Assembly (NCBI GenBank): GCA_964476835.1
Contig: CAYZCE010000029.1
Location: 1 to 18,637, forward strand
Reading direction: 5' to 3'
Origin: PALSA-926 sp964476835
GTDB lineage: Bacteria; Pseudomonadota; Alphaproteobacteria; Micavibrionales; UBA2020
Length of the DNA stretch: 18,637 nucleotides
Positions 1-7,045 of the stretch are shown here, piece after piece; position 1 is the stretch's first letter, and each line of letters starts with the position of its first letter. The notes under the pieces are model-generated. The model was not told where the DNA came from. It saw only the letters and a list, made by a program, of their open reading frames with translations, and made no database searches. A program made the position numbers and the translations under genes.

Positions 1-191
1 AGGTCGTCGCGCCCGACCTCTACATCGCCGTCGGCATCTCCGGCGCGATCCAGCACCTCGCGGGCATGAAGGACTCCAAGGTCATCGTCGCCATCAACAA
101 GGATCCCGAAGCGCCGATTTTCCAAGTCGCCGACTACGGCCTTGTCGCGGACCTGTTCCAGGCCCTGCCGGAACTGGAAAAGGCGCTCTGA
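1..191 (+). CDS. etfA: Electron transfer flavoprotein alpha subunit, C-terminal fragment
   Basis: The window opens inside this gene; the first complete codon is at position 3 and the TGA stop is at 189-191, leaving the last 62 residues. The fragment contains the hallmark FAD-binding C-terminal region of EtfA/FixB: a AVGISGAIQHLAGMKDS stretch, then AINKDPEAPIF and DYGLVADLF near the end. In the family, the EtfA/EtfB heterodimer carries FAD and passes electrons from acyl-CoA and other dehydrogenases to ETF-ubiquinone oxidoreductase. The start and the N-terminal domain lie outside the window. It is unrelated to the pilus genes that follow and marks the left boundary of the Tad locus. Family assignment is very secure. 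Confidence 0.95.
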   Translation, partial: VVAPDLYIAVGISGAIQHLAGMKDSKVIVAINKDPEAPIFQVADYGLVADLFQALPELEKAL

Positions 192-287
192 TCCCATTTT
201 TCCGGAATAGCGGAAGCTCTGCTTAGCCTTTGCATTTTGTGTCGTTTTGGAACATCATGAATATGGGGTTTTATGAGGCAGGGGATC

Positions 288-965
288 ATGCTGATTTCGC
301 ACAAGAACATACTGGCAGCTGCCGCGGGTCTCGCGCTTCTCGCCGCGCTGCCGGCGCATGCCGCGTCCGCGCTCGTCAAGCCGCCTCAGGCGATGCCGCC
401 CGCCGCGATGAACACGCAGCCGATCGCCGACACCGCGCCGCTCCGCCTCACCTCGAACAAGAACGAACTGGTGCGCCTCAACGAAGACGCCGTCAGCGTC
501 ATCGTCAACAATCCCGATCATGCCTCGGTCATGCTGGATTCCGCGCGCCTGCTCATCATCGCACCGCGCGCGCCCGGCACCACATCGTTCACCGTGCTGA
601 ACGCCGCCGGACAGGTGATCCTGCAGCGCGACATCATCGTCAGCAACGCCAATGCCGCGAAGAAATACGTGCGCGTGCGCCGTATCTGCAGCGGACAAGA
701 CGCGACCTGTGTGCCTGCCGCCTATTTCTACTGCCCCGACGGCTGCTATGAAGTGACGCCGATCGCGCCCACCGGATCGGGCACGATCCCCGCGCCGGCC
801 GCCAGCGCGGTCAACGCCGCTGCTAATATCGGCGGTGCCGACAACAGCCAAGGCGCTGCGCCGCCCGCACCCGAACAACCCGCCCCGGGCCCGCTCATGC
901 CGGAGCCTGACACCGCGCCGCAACAAGGCAGCGAACCCCCATCGCCGGAGGGCAGCAACCAATGA
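288..965 (+). CDS. Secreted stand-alone secretin N-domain (pilus assembly N-terminal) protein
   Basis: Predicted 225 residues. The ATG at 288 is preferred over the in-frame ATG at 273 because it gives a clean Sec signal peptide (residues 1-26, hydrophobic core AAAAGLALLAALPAHA) and leaves GAGG at 275-278 as ribosome binding site. Residues about 52-120 resemble the N-terminal domain of the secretin CpaC in this same locus: a hydrophobic-strand pattern with VNNPDHASVM and LLIIAPRAPGTTSFTVL, matching VANPDIADV and LYIVGRKVGDTNVLV of CpaC. Next comes a compact four-cysteine segment (C134, C141, C149, C153) and a proline/alanine-rich tail (about 162-225). There is no secretin barrel domain. It overlaps tadD by 4 bp (ATGA at 962-965), so the two are probably one operon. 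Likely a periplasmic accessory of the Tad secretin; the exact role is unknown. Confidence 0.8.
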   Translation: MLISHKNILAAAAGLALLAALPAHAASALVKPPQAMPPAAMNTQPIADTAPLRLTSNKNELVRLNEDAVSVIVNNPDHASVMLDSARLLIIAPRAPGTTSFTVLNAAGQVILQRDIIVSNANAAKKYVRVRRICSGQDATCVPAAYFYCPDGCYEVTPIAPTGSGTIPAPAASAVNAAANIGGADNSQGAAPPAPEQPAPGPLMPEPDTAPQQGSEPPSPEGSNQ

Positions 966-1699
966 CCATGAACACCCATTTCCGCCGCTGCGCCACCGCG
1001 CTGTCCCTCATCCTATTGCTGGGCGCCTGCAAGCCGGCTTCCGTGCCCGTTGTGGGTCAGGCGCTCGACAGCCTCAATGGCCATCAGGAAGAGCGTGAAG
1101 CCCGCCTCTCCACCGCAGCCGCCAACGCGGCCGCGGCCGGCAAGACCGACGAGGCCATGGACAGCTACGCACGCCTCTACGACGACAACAAGGGCGACAA
1201 GGATATCGCGCTCAATTACGCGCAGCTGCTGCGCCGCACCGGCCATGCCGACCGCGCCCTGCGCGTGCTGGCGCCCTTCGCCGACAAGGACAACCCAGTC
1301 ATCCTCAACGAATACGCCGCCGCCAATATCGAGATCGGCCGCACCGACGTCGCGCAGCGTGCGCTGGCCGACGTGATCGGAAACCCGAAGGCCGCCAACG
1401 TGCAGGCCGACGCCGCCGACCTGATGGGGGTCGCCCTTGACGCCGAAGGCAAACATGCCGAAGCCGAGAAAATGCTGCGCATCGCCCTCGCCGGCTGGAA
1501 GGGCGACAAGACCACGGTCATGAACAACCTCGCCATCTGCCTCGCCGCGCAGGCGCGTTTCGACGAATCCCTGCTGCTGCTCAACCGCGCACTGGTGCTC
1601 GCGCCCGGCCGCACGGAAATCGCGCGCAACATCGACCTCGTGCAATCCTTGCGCGACAACGTGCTGGCGAAGGCGCCGACGCCCGCGAAGACCAAATAA
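962..1699 (+). CDS. tadD: Tad pilus assembly lipoprotein TadD (TPR pilotin-like)
   Basis: Predicted 245 residues. The N-terminus is a lipoprotein signal peptide with lipobox L20-G-A-C23, so C23 should be lipidated and the protein anchored, probably to the outer membrane. Residues about 45-230 are alpha-helical TPR-like repeats (A/L/Y-rich helix pairs such as GKTDEAMDSYARLY, GHADRALRVL and ARFDESLLLLNRAL). TadD family lipoproteins assist assembly or localisation of the Tad secretin. Start ATG 962 overlaps the stop of the upstream gene. The gene converges on tadC, with only 9 bp between the two stop codons and no recognisable terminator, so the two transcripts probably run into each other. The separation of tadD from tadC onto the opposite strand is a local rearrangement of the usual tadABCD order. 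Confidence 0.88.
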   Translation: MTMNTHFRRCATALSLILLLGACKPASVPVVGQALDSLNGHQEEREARLSTAAANAAAAGKTDEAMDSYARLYDDNKGDKDIALNYAQLLRRTGHADRALRVLAPFADKDNPVILNEYAAANIEIGRTDVAQRALADVIGNPKAANVQADAADLMGVALDAEGKHAEAEKMLRIALAGWKGDKTTVMNNLAICLAAQARFDESLLLLNRALVLAPGRTEIARNIDLVQSLRDNVLAKAPTPAKTK

Positions 1700-1708
1700 T
1701 CTACAGAA

Positions 1709-2671
1709 TTACTGCTTCAGGCCGATGAAGGCCGGCCCCAGGATGATGCAAAACAGGGGCGGCAGGAAGAACAGGATCATCGGCACCGTCAGCTTGGGCG
1801 GCAGCGATGCGGCCTTCTGTTCGGCGTTCGCCATGCGCTGGGAACGCGATTCATCCGCCAGCACGCGCAGGGCTTTGGATACAGAGGTGCCGTATTGCTC
1901 CGCCTGCAGCATGGCGGTGGCGAAAGAGTTGGCAGGCCCGCTGCCCGCGCGCTCGGCGAAGCCGCGGTAGGCCGCCTTGCGGTCGTTGAGCAGGCCCAAC
2001 TCCGCGCTGAGGATGCCGAGCTCTTCCGCGAGGATCTCCGAGCTTTCCGAGATGGTGCCCGCGATGCGGTTGATCGCCGCCTCGATGCCGATGCCGCCCT
2101 GCACGCAGATCAGGATCATGTCGAGCGCGTCGGGGAACGTGACGGCAATTTCCTGCTGGCGCTTGTCGGAGATGTTCTTGACCATGATGCGCGGCAGGAA
2201 GAACCCGATCAAGCCGAGGCCCAGCACCGTCAACGTCGCGGTGCCGTGCGAAATCGGCTTGTCGGAGAGGTAGATAAACAGGCTGCTGATCACCATGAAC
2301 GCAACCGGCAGGCCAAAGCGCAAGCCGAGGTAGACCAGCGGCGCATGCGTGCCGCGGATGCCCGCCTGCAACAGTTGCGAGCGCGCGCTGACGCTCAGGG
2401 CGCCAGTCAGGGTCTGCAGCTTGTAGAGGGACGCCATCGACTGCGCCGCGGTGACTTCGGTGGCGCGCCCGCCCTTCTTCTGGCCGGCCTGCTGCTCGCG
2501 CACCTGCTCGAAAAGGCTGCGGCGCTTCTTCTCGATGACTTCCTTGTACCGTTCCCGCTTCGCCGAACGCGCCAGCAGCGGCAGCGCGAAGGCGACGAAT
2601 GAGGCCGCCGCCGCCAGCGCGCTGAGCAGGACGATGAAGAAGTTGGCGTCGAGGTTGAGCAGTTCGTACAT
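1709..2671 (-). CDS. tadC: Tad inner-membrane platform protein TadC
   Basis: Predicted 320 residues with a GspF/T2SSF domain at about 172-310 (marker FPDALDMILICVQGGIGIEAA). Predicted membrane helices lie near 11-34, 115-135, 145-163 and 292-316, with a charged cytoplasmic linker at 36-80. TadC and TadB together form the inner-membrane platform that couples the CpaF ATPase to pilin polymerisation. The start ATG (2669-2671) follows the tadB stop by 7 bp, and this is the last gene of the minus-strand Tad operon. Its length and architecture are normal for the family and I see no defects. Confidence 0.93.
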   Translation of the reverse strand: MYELLNLDANFFIVLLSALAAAASFVAFALPLLARSAKRERYKEVIEKKRRSLFEQVREQQAGQKKGGRATEVTAAQSMASLYKLQTLTGALSVSARSQLLQAGIRGTHAPLVYLGLRFGLPVAFMVISSLFIYLSDKPISHGTATLTVLGLGLIGFFLPRIMVKNISDKRQQEIAVTFPDALDMILICVQGGIGIEAAINRIAGTISESSEILAEELGILSAELGLLNDRKAAYRGFAERAGSGPANSFATAMLQAEQYGTSVSKALRVLADESRSQRMANAEQKAASLPPKLTVPMILFFLPPLFCIILGPAFIGLKQ

Positions 2672-2678
2672 CAGGCGC

Positions 2679-3656
2679 TCATATCTTGAAGTTGATCATC
2701 TGGCGCATCATCAGGACGCCGAACGACATCCACATGCCCGCGCCGATGAGCAAAAGCTTGCCCTTCTGCGCCGTGAACAGGATGCCGACATATTCAGGCC
2801 GCACGAAGTAAAGGCCTAGCGAGACGAGGAACGGCAGCGCGCCGATGATCGCCGCCGATCCCGTCGCCTCCGACGACAGTGCCTTGACCTTGCGCTGCAG
2901 GCGGAAGCGCGAACGGATGATGTTGGAGAGGTTGGAGAGCACCTCGCTGAGGCTGCTGCCCGTCTCCGACTGGATCTGCAGGGCGGCGGCGAACATGTAG
3001 ACTTCCGTCAGGGGCACGCGGCGCGCCATGCCCATCACCGCTTCGCCGAGCGCCATGCCCACTTTCTGGCTGTCGTAGACGCGCAGCAATTCTTCGCGGA
3101 TCGGGCCGCTGAATTCGCGGCTGCCCATCGCGATCGCCTCGCTCATCGGCATGCCGGCCTGCAGCAGGCGCACCATGCCGTCGAGCGCATCGGGGAAATC
3201 CGTCAGGAATTTCTTCTGGCGGCGCGCGATCTTCATCTTGAGGAACAGCTTGGGCACGCCGAGGAATGCCGTCACGACCAGGAACAGGCGCGCGACCGGC
3301 GGCCAGCCGATCGTCGTCACGAACAGGCCGACGATGAAGGCGAATATGCCCGCAAGGATCCAGTACTGCGACACCGGCGCGTCGATGCCCGCCATGTTGA
3401 GGAGCTGGCGGATCGTCGTCTTGTCTTTTTTCTTCTCTTGCTGCTCGGCGCTGGCCTGCTTGAGCTTCTTGGCGATGTCGGCGTGCTGCTGCTTCGACAT
3501 TTTCTCGTCTTTTTCGCGCGCCTGCCCGGCGGGGGTGCGCGCAATGACGGATAGATAACGTTCGCGCTGCTCCTGCCGCTTGGCCACGGCCGCGCTGATC
3601 ATCCCCGCCAGGGCGAGGAAGACGACGAGGATGCCGATGGTGATGGGCCAGATCAT
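2679..3656 (-). CDS. tadB: Tad inner-membrane platform protein TadB
   Basis: Predicted 325 residues. Membrane helix at 3-24, a long lysine/glutamine-rich cytoplasmic stretch at 26-80, helices near 99-139, a T2SSF domain at about 150-280 (marker FPDALDGMVRLLQAGMPMSEAI), then helices near 264-285 and 300-318. It partners TadC as the inner-membrane platform of the Flp pilus. The start ATG shares one base with the cpaF stop (TGATG at 3654-3658), implying translational coupling with the ATPase it works with. Length and domain order are typical. Confidence 0.93.
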   Translation of the reverse strand: MIWPITIGILVVFLALAGMISAAVAKRQEQRERYLSVIARTPAGQAREKDEKMSKQQHADIAKKLKQASAEQQEKKKDKTTIRQLLNMAGIDAPVSQYWILAGIFAFIVGLFVTTIGWPPVARLFLVVTAFLGVPKLFLKMKIARRQKKFLTDFPDALDGMVRLLQAGMPMSEAIAMGSREFSGPIREELLRVYDSQKVGMALGEAVMGMARRVPLTEVYMFAAALQIQSETGSSLSEVLSNLSNIIRSRFRLQRKVKALSSEATGSAAIIGALPFLVSLGLYFVRPEYVGILFTAQKGKLLLIGAGMWMSFGVLMMRQMINFKI

Positions 3657-5128
3657 CAGTTATAAGCCTCCGCCATCGCGTCGAGCAGGCGTTTCTCGAG
3701 GCCAAACTGGCGTGCGCGCTCGTACATGATCGGGCGCAGGCCGGTCGACTTCTGGCGGCCGATGATGCGGCCGAATTCGTCCTCGCCTTCGTAATCGAAG
3801 CGGAAGAGGTCCTGCATGGTGACGACCTCGCCTTCCATGCCGGTGATTTCGGTGACGTGCGTGACCTTGCGCGAGCCGTCGCGCAGGCGCTGCACCTGGA
3901 TGATGACGTTGACGGCGGAGGCGATCTGCTCGCGGACCGCCGAGACCGGCAGGTTGAGGCCGCCCATGGCGATCATGTTCTCCATGCGCGTCAGGGCCTC
4001 GCGCGGGTTGTTGGCGTGCACCGTGCCCATCGATCCGTCGTGGCCGGTGTTCATCGCCTGCAGAAGGTCGAAGGCCTCGGGCCCGCGCACTTCGCCGACG
4101 ATGATGCGGTCGGGGCGCATCCGCAGGCAGTTCTTGACGAGATCGCGCATGCTGACCGCGCCGACGCCTTCGAGGTTGGGCGGGCGGGTCTCAAGGCGCA
4201 CGACATGCGGCTGCTGCAGCTGCAGCTCGCAGGCGTCTTCGCAGGTGATGACGCGCTCGCCGTCGCGCATGTAGCGCGTGAGGCAGTCGAGCGTCGGCGT
4301 CTTGCCCGAACCGGTACCGCCGGAGACGACGACGTTGGCGCGGCAGGCGCCGACGATCTTGATCATCTCCGCGCAGGCCGGCGTCATGGAGCCGAAGCCG
4401 ACCAGCTTGTCGAGCGTCAGTTTTTCCTTGGCGAATTTACGGATGGTCATCGCGCAGCCGTCGACCGCCAGCGGCGGGATGATGGCGTTGACACGGGAGC
4501 CGTCGGGCAAGCGCGCGTCGCAGATGGGCGAACTTTCGTCGACGCGGCGGCCGATGACGCCCACGACGCGCTGGCAGATCGTCAGCAGGTGGTGGTTGTC
4601 GCGGAACTCGATGCCGGCGCGCTCGATCTTGCCGTTGATCTCGATGTAGATGGTCTTGGGGCCGTTGATCATGATGTCGGCGATGCCGTCGCGCGCGAGC
4701 AGTTCCTCGAGCGGGCCGAAGCCGAGCATGTCGTCCGCGGATTCTTTCGCGATCTGCCCCAGCTCGGCCGGCGTGACGTCGAGGCCGCGGAACTGGCCGA
4801 TTTCCTGCACCGCGGAGAGGATTTCGGCGCGCGCCGCTTCCGCGTCCATGCGCGCGAGGGATTTGAGGTCGACGCCGTCGCGCAAGTCCGTCCAGATGCG
4901 GCGGCGCGCGCGCTCCAGGCGGCTGTTGGCCTGCGACGAGGCGGCAGGCGCGGCAGGCGCGCTATGTTGCGGCGCGGCGGGAGCGGCGGGTTGCGGCTTC
5001 GGCTTTTGTTCGGCTGGAGGCGCGGAAGATGCTGCAGGCGCCGATGCTGCAGGCGCAGGCTTGGGCGCCTCCGCCGGCTTGGCGGCGGGTGTTTCTGGCG
5101 GCGACCCATCCGTGCGTTTGCCAAACAT
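3656..5128 (-). CDS. cpaF: Tad secretion ATPase CpaF/TadA
   Basis: Predicted 490 residues; the hexameric type II/IV secretion ATPase that powers Flp pilus assembly on the cytoplasmic face. Residues about 10-68 are a low-complexity proline/alanine/serine tail not needed for the fold. An N-terminal domain spans about 70-225 and the RecA-like ATPase domain about 235-430. Visible motifs: Walker A GGTGSGKT (270-277), Asp box TCEDACELQL (295-304), Walker B RIIVGEVRG (341-349, with E346), and the His box GHDGSMGTVHANNP (362-375). All catalytic elements are present. Odd details: Pro at 278 immediately after the Walker A Thr, where TadA proteins usually have Thr, and two cysteines (C296, C300) in the Asp box. 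It lies 12 bp after cpaE and overlaps tadB by one base. Confidence 0.96.
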   Translation of the reverse strand: MFGKRTDGSPPETPAAKPAEAPKPAPAASAPAASSAPPAEQKPKPQPAAPAAPQHSAPAAPAASSQANSRLERARRRIWTDLRDGVDLKSLARMDAEAARAEILSAVQEIGQFRGLDVTPAELGQIAKESADDMLGFGPLEELLARDGIADIMINGPKTIYIEINGKIERAGIEFRDNHHLLTICQRVVGVIGRRVDESSPICDARLPDGSRVNAIIPPLAVDGCAMTIRKFAKEKLTLDKLVGFGSMTPACAEMIKIVGACRANVVVSGGTGSGKTPTLDCLTRYMRDGERVITCEDACELQLQQPHVVRLETRPPNLEGVGAVSMRDLVKNCLRMRPDRIIVGEVRGPEAFDLLQAMNTGHDGSMGTVHANNPREALTRMENMIAMGGLNLPVSAVREQIASAVNVIIQVQRLRDGSRKVTHVTEITGMEGEVVTMQDLFRFDYEGEDEFGRIIGRQKSTGLRPIMYERARQFGLEKRLLDAMAEAYN

Positions 5129-5140
5129 GGTTTCTTCCCG

Positions 5141-6373
5141 TTACTTGCCCAAGAACTTCTTGAGCGACGATGTGAAAGTGGACTTCTTGTCGCCCGATGC
5201 GCCCGCCTTGGCTTCGGCCGAGGAGGCCTTGCCGGCGATCGGCATCAGGATGCCGGTGATTTTCTGCGCGTCCTTGCTGCGGCCGACGGCCTTGCCGGAG
5301 GTCTCGCTGGCGACGAAAATCTTCGGCTCATAGGGGATGATGGCCGCGGGAGGCGCGCCCATCGCGGCGTCGATATCCTTGGCGGGCACCTCTTCGCCTG
5401 TCGCCATGCCGCGCATGTTGACGACGAAATCGACTTCCTTGAGGCTCGCCTTGATAGACTTGATCTCGCTCATCAGGCTGCGCGCGTTGCGCAGCGCGGT
5501 CAGCATCGGCGTGGAGACGACGACGACTTCGGAGGCACGCGACAGCACGCGTTTCTGCACCAGCTGACTTGCGCCCGAGAGGTCGACGACGACGACCGGG
5601 TTCTTTTGCATGATGCGGTTGATGAGCGCCTCGATGGCGTCCGGGTCTGGGCTGGGCGTGAGCAGCGAGTCGCCGCCGCAGACCAGCGCGGAAAGGTGTT
5701 CGGTCAGCGTCTGGCCGATGCGCTTCATGTCGTCGTCGGTGCCGTTGGCGCCGAGGCGCGCGGCTTCGGTCAGCGTGGTCGACGGCTCCAGCCCGAAGGC
5801 GATGCCGATGCTGCCCGACGATCCGGCTGCGTCCATCAGCATGGTCTTCTGGCCGAGCAGTTCGGAGATGTCCCACGCCAGCAGCTGAGCGACGGTGGTG
5901 CACCCTACCCCGCCCTTGCTGCCGATGACGGCGACGAGGCGGCTGCCACTCATGCCGCGCTTCTCGATCAGCGTGCGGGCGACGACCTTGAGCAGGTCTT
6001 CCTCGCTGACCGGGCGCACGAGATAGTCGCGCACGCCCATCTCGACGAGGTGGCGGTAGAGGTGGACGTCGTTCTTGGGGCCGATCACCACGGCGTCGGT
6101 GCCAGCCGAGCAGACGCCGGCGAGCGCGCCGAGCTGCGCGATGAAATCTTCGCCGATGTCGCTGGTCTCGATCACGATCAGTTCGGGCGCGGCGGCGGTC
6201 TTGTAATGCGCGATCGCCGCCTCGATCCCGGCGCGCTCCACGCGCAGGGCGACGCGGGCGAAGCGCCAGTTCTCCGTCAGCTGCTGCGCAAGCGCGGCGG
6301 TGCCGTCGTCCAGCGCATAGACGTCAACACGCGAGGCGGGCAGAAGGACGGATGTGATGTTCTCCTGGCTCAT
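5141..6373 (-). CDS. cpaE: Tad pilus assembly/localisation ATPase CpaE (TadZ)
   Basis: The reading frame stays open upstream to 6748, but the real start is the ATG at 6371-6373: it overlaps the cpaD stop as ATGA and everything upstream is the antisense-frame shadow of cpaD. The product is 410 residues. Residues 1-135 form a response-regulator-like domain with a family-type end (VRDYLVRPVSEEDL, 114-127). The phosphoacceptor position appears to be non-Asp (IVIETSD, 66-72), so it is probably not phosphorylated. Residues about 143-380 are a MinD/ParA-type ATPase with deviant Walker A GSKGGVGCTT (151-160), in which the usual GK lysine is Cys. CpaE positions the Tad machine in the cell. The C-terminus (385-410) is lysine-rich. 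Confidence 0.92.
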   Translation of the reverse strand: MSQENITSVLLPASRVDVYALDDGTAALAQQLTENWRFARVALRVERAGIEAAIAHYKTAAAPELIVIETSDIGEDFIAQLGALAGVCSAGTDAVVIGPKNDVHLYRHLVEMGVRDYLVRPVSEEDLLKVVARTLIEKRGMSGSRLVAVIGSKGGVGCTTVAQLLAWDISELLGQKTMLMDAAGSSGSIGIAFGLEPSTTLTEAARLGANGTDDDMKRIGQTLTEHLSALVCGGDSLLTPSPDPDAIEALINRIMQKNPVVVVDLSGASQLVQKRVLSRASEVVVVSTPMLTALRNARSLMSEIKSIKASLKEVDFVVNMRGMATGEEVPAKDIDAAMGAPPAAIIPYEPKIFVASETSGKAVGRSKDAQKITGILMPIAGKASSAEAKAGASGDKKSTFTSSLKKFLGK

Positions 6374-7032
6374 TGCGCCTGACCCACCGTGCTCGCGCTG
6401 AAGCCCTTGAGCTGTTCGTTCGGCGTGCCGGCCTTGTGCTTCTCGACCACCTTGGCGGCGCGGCTGGCTTCGCTTTCCTGCGCCCCGGCCTTGCCGTCGA
6501 GGTCGGAAGGATCGACGAGCATCTTGCTCACGGCGGTCTGCGTCTCGCAGCCGAAATTGTAATCGTAGACGACGCCCATCGTGTCCGCGCCGTTGTGGCC
6601 CGGCAGGCGCGTGCAATTCTTCGGCGGCAGCGCCGCGAGCGTGCGGTAATGCATCACCACCGTGCCCGCGCCGGGTTCGCCGGGCGCCAGCGGCACCAGC
6701 GTGAGACCGACGTTGTCGATGCCGCGCTTCTCGAATGCCTTCTGCCACGCCGCCCCTTGCGCGCGCGCGGTGGAAACCGCATCGGCGCCGGCGTTTGCGG
6801 GATAGGAAGCGACAAGACTCATCGGCCCGCGCCCCTTCTCCATGTAATCGTCGGCGAGCGCGGTCACGCGGTCCGCATCGACATGCGCCGCGTCAAGCGC
6901 GACGGTGGCGTCCTGATCCTTGAGGCGGATGGGACTGAGGCTGATGTTGGACGGGGTCGACACGTCGCATGCCGACAGCGACAAAGCCGCCGCCATGGCC
7001 GCGAATAATACGAACTTACGCGCCTGCTGCAT
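6370..7032 (-). CDS. cpaD: Tad pilus lipoprotein CpaD
   Basis: Predicted 220 residues. Lipoprotein signal peptide with lipobox L19-S-A-C22. The rest is predicted periplasmic, with a CpaD-like C-terminal half containing a pair of cysteines (PPKNCTRLPG and YNFGCETQ) followed by a DPSDLDG motif, a region shared by CpaD proteins. CpaD family lipoproteins are outer-membrane-associated components of the Tad secretin complex. The ribosome binding site is strong (GGAGG, about 9 bases from the ATG) and sits on the cpaC stop codon as TAGGAGG. The stop overlaps the cpaE start. Family assignment rests on lipobox, position and the Cys/DP motifs rather than on strong overall conservation. Confidence 0.85.
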   Translation of the reverse strand: MQQARKFVLFAAMAAALSLSACDVSTPSNISLSPIRLKDQDATVALDAAHVDADRVTALADDYMEKGRGPMSLVASYPANAGADAVSTARAQGAAWQKAFEKRGIDNVGLTLVPLAPGEPGAGTVVMHYRTLAALPPKNCTRLPGHNGADTMGVVYDYNFGCETQTAVSKMLVDPSDLDGKAGAQESEASRAAKVVEKHKAGTPNEQLKGFSASTVGQAQ

Positions 7033-7045
7033 GTGTCACTCCCTC

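Noticed and set aside
192..287. Possible sigma-54 promoter or terminator between etfA and the secretin N-domain gene
   Set aside because: The TTGCAT near 220-235 lacks the -24 GG element, and the TTCCG/CGGAA pair is only 5 bp with no T run after it, so neither can be supported.
3857..6382. A very long plus-strand open frame (841 codons)
   Set aside because: It runs antisense through cpaF and cpaE, is rich in Arg/Asp/Ala/Val from GC-biased third positions, has no recognisable domain, and the minus strand encodes clear Tad proteins.
6374..6748. N-terminal extension of cpaE up to 6748
   Set aside because: The extra residues are an out-of-frame reading of cpaD, and the ATG at 6373 overlaps the cpaD stop.
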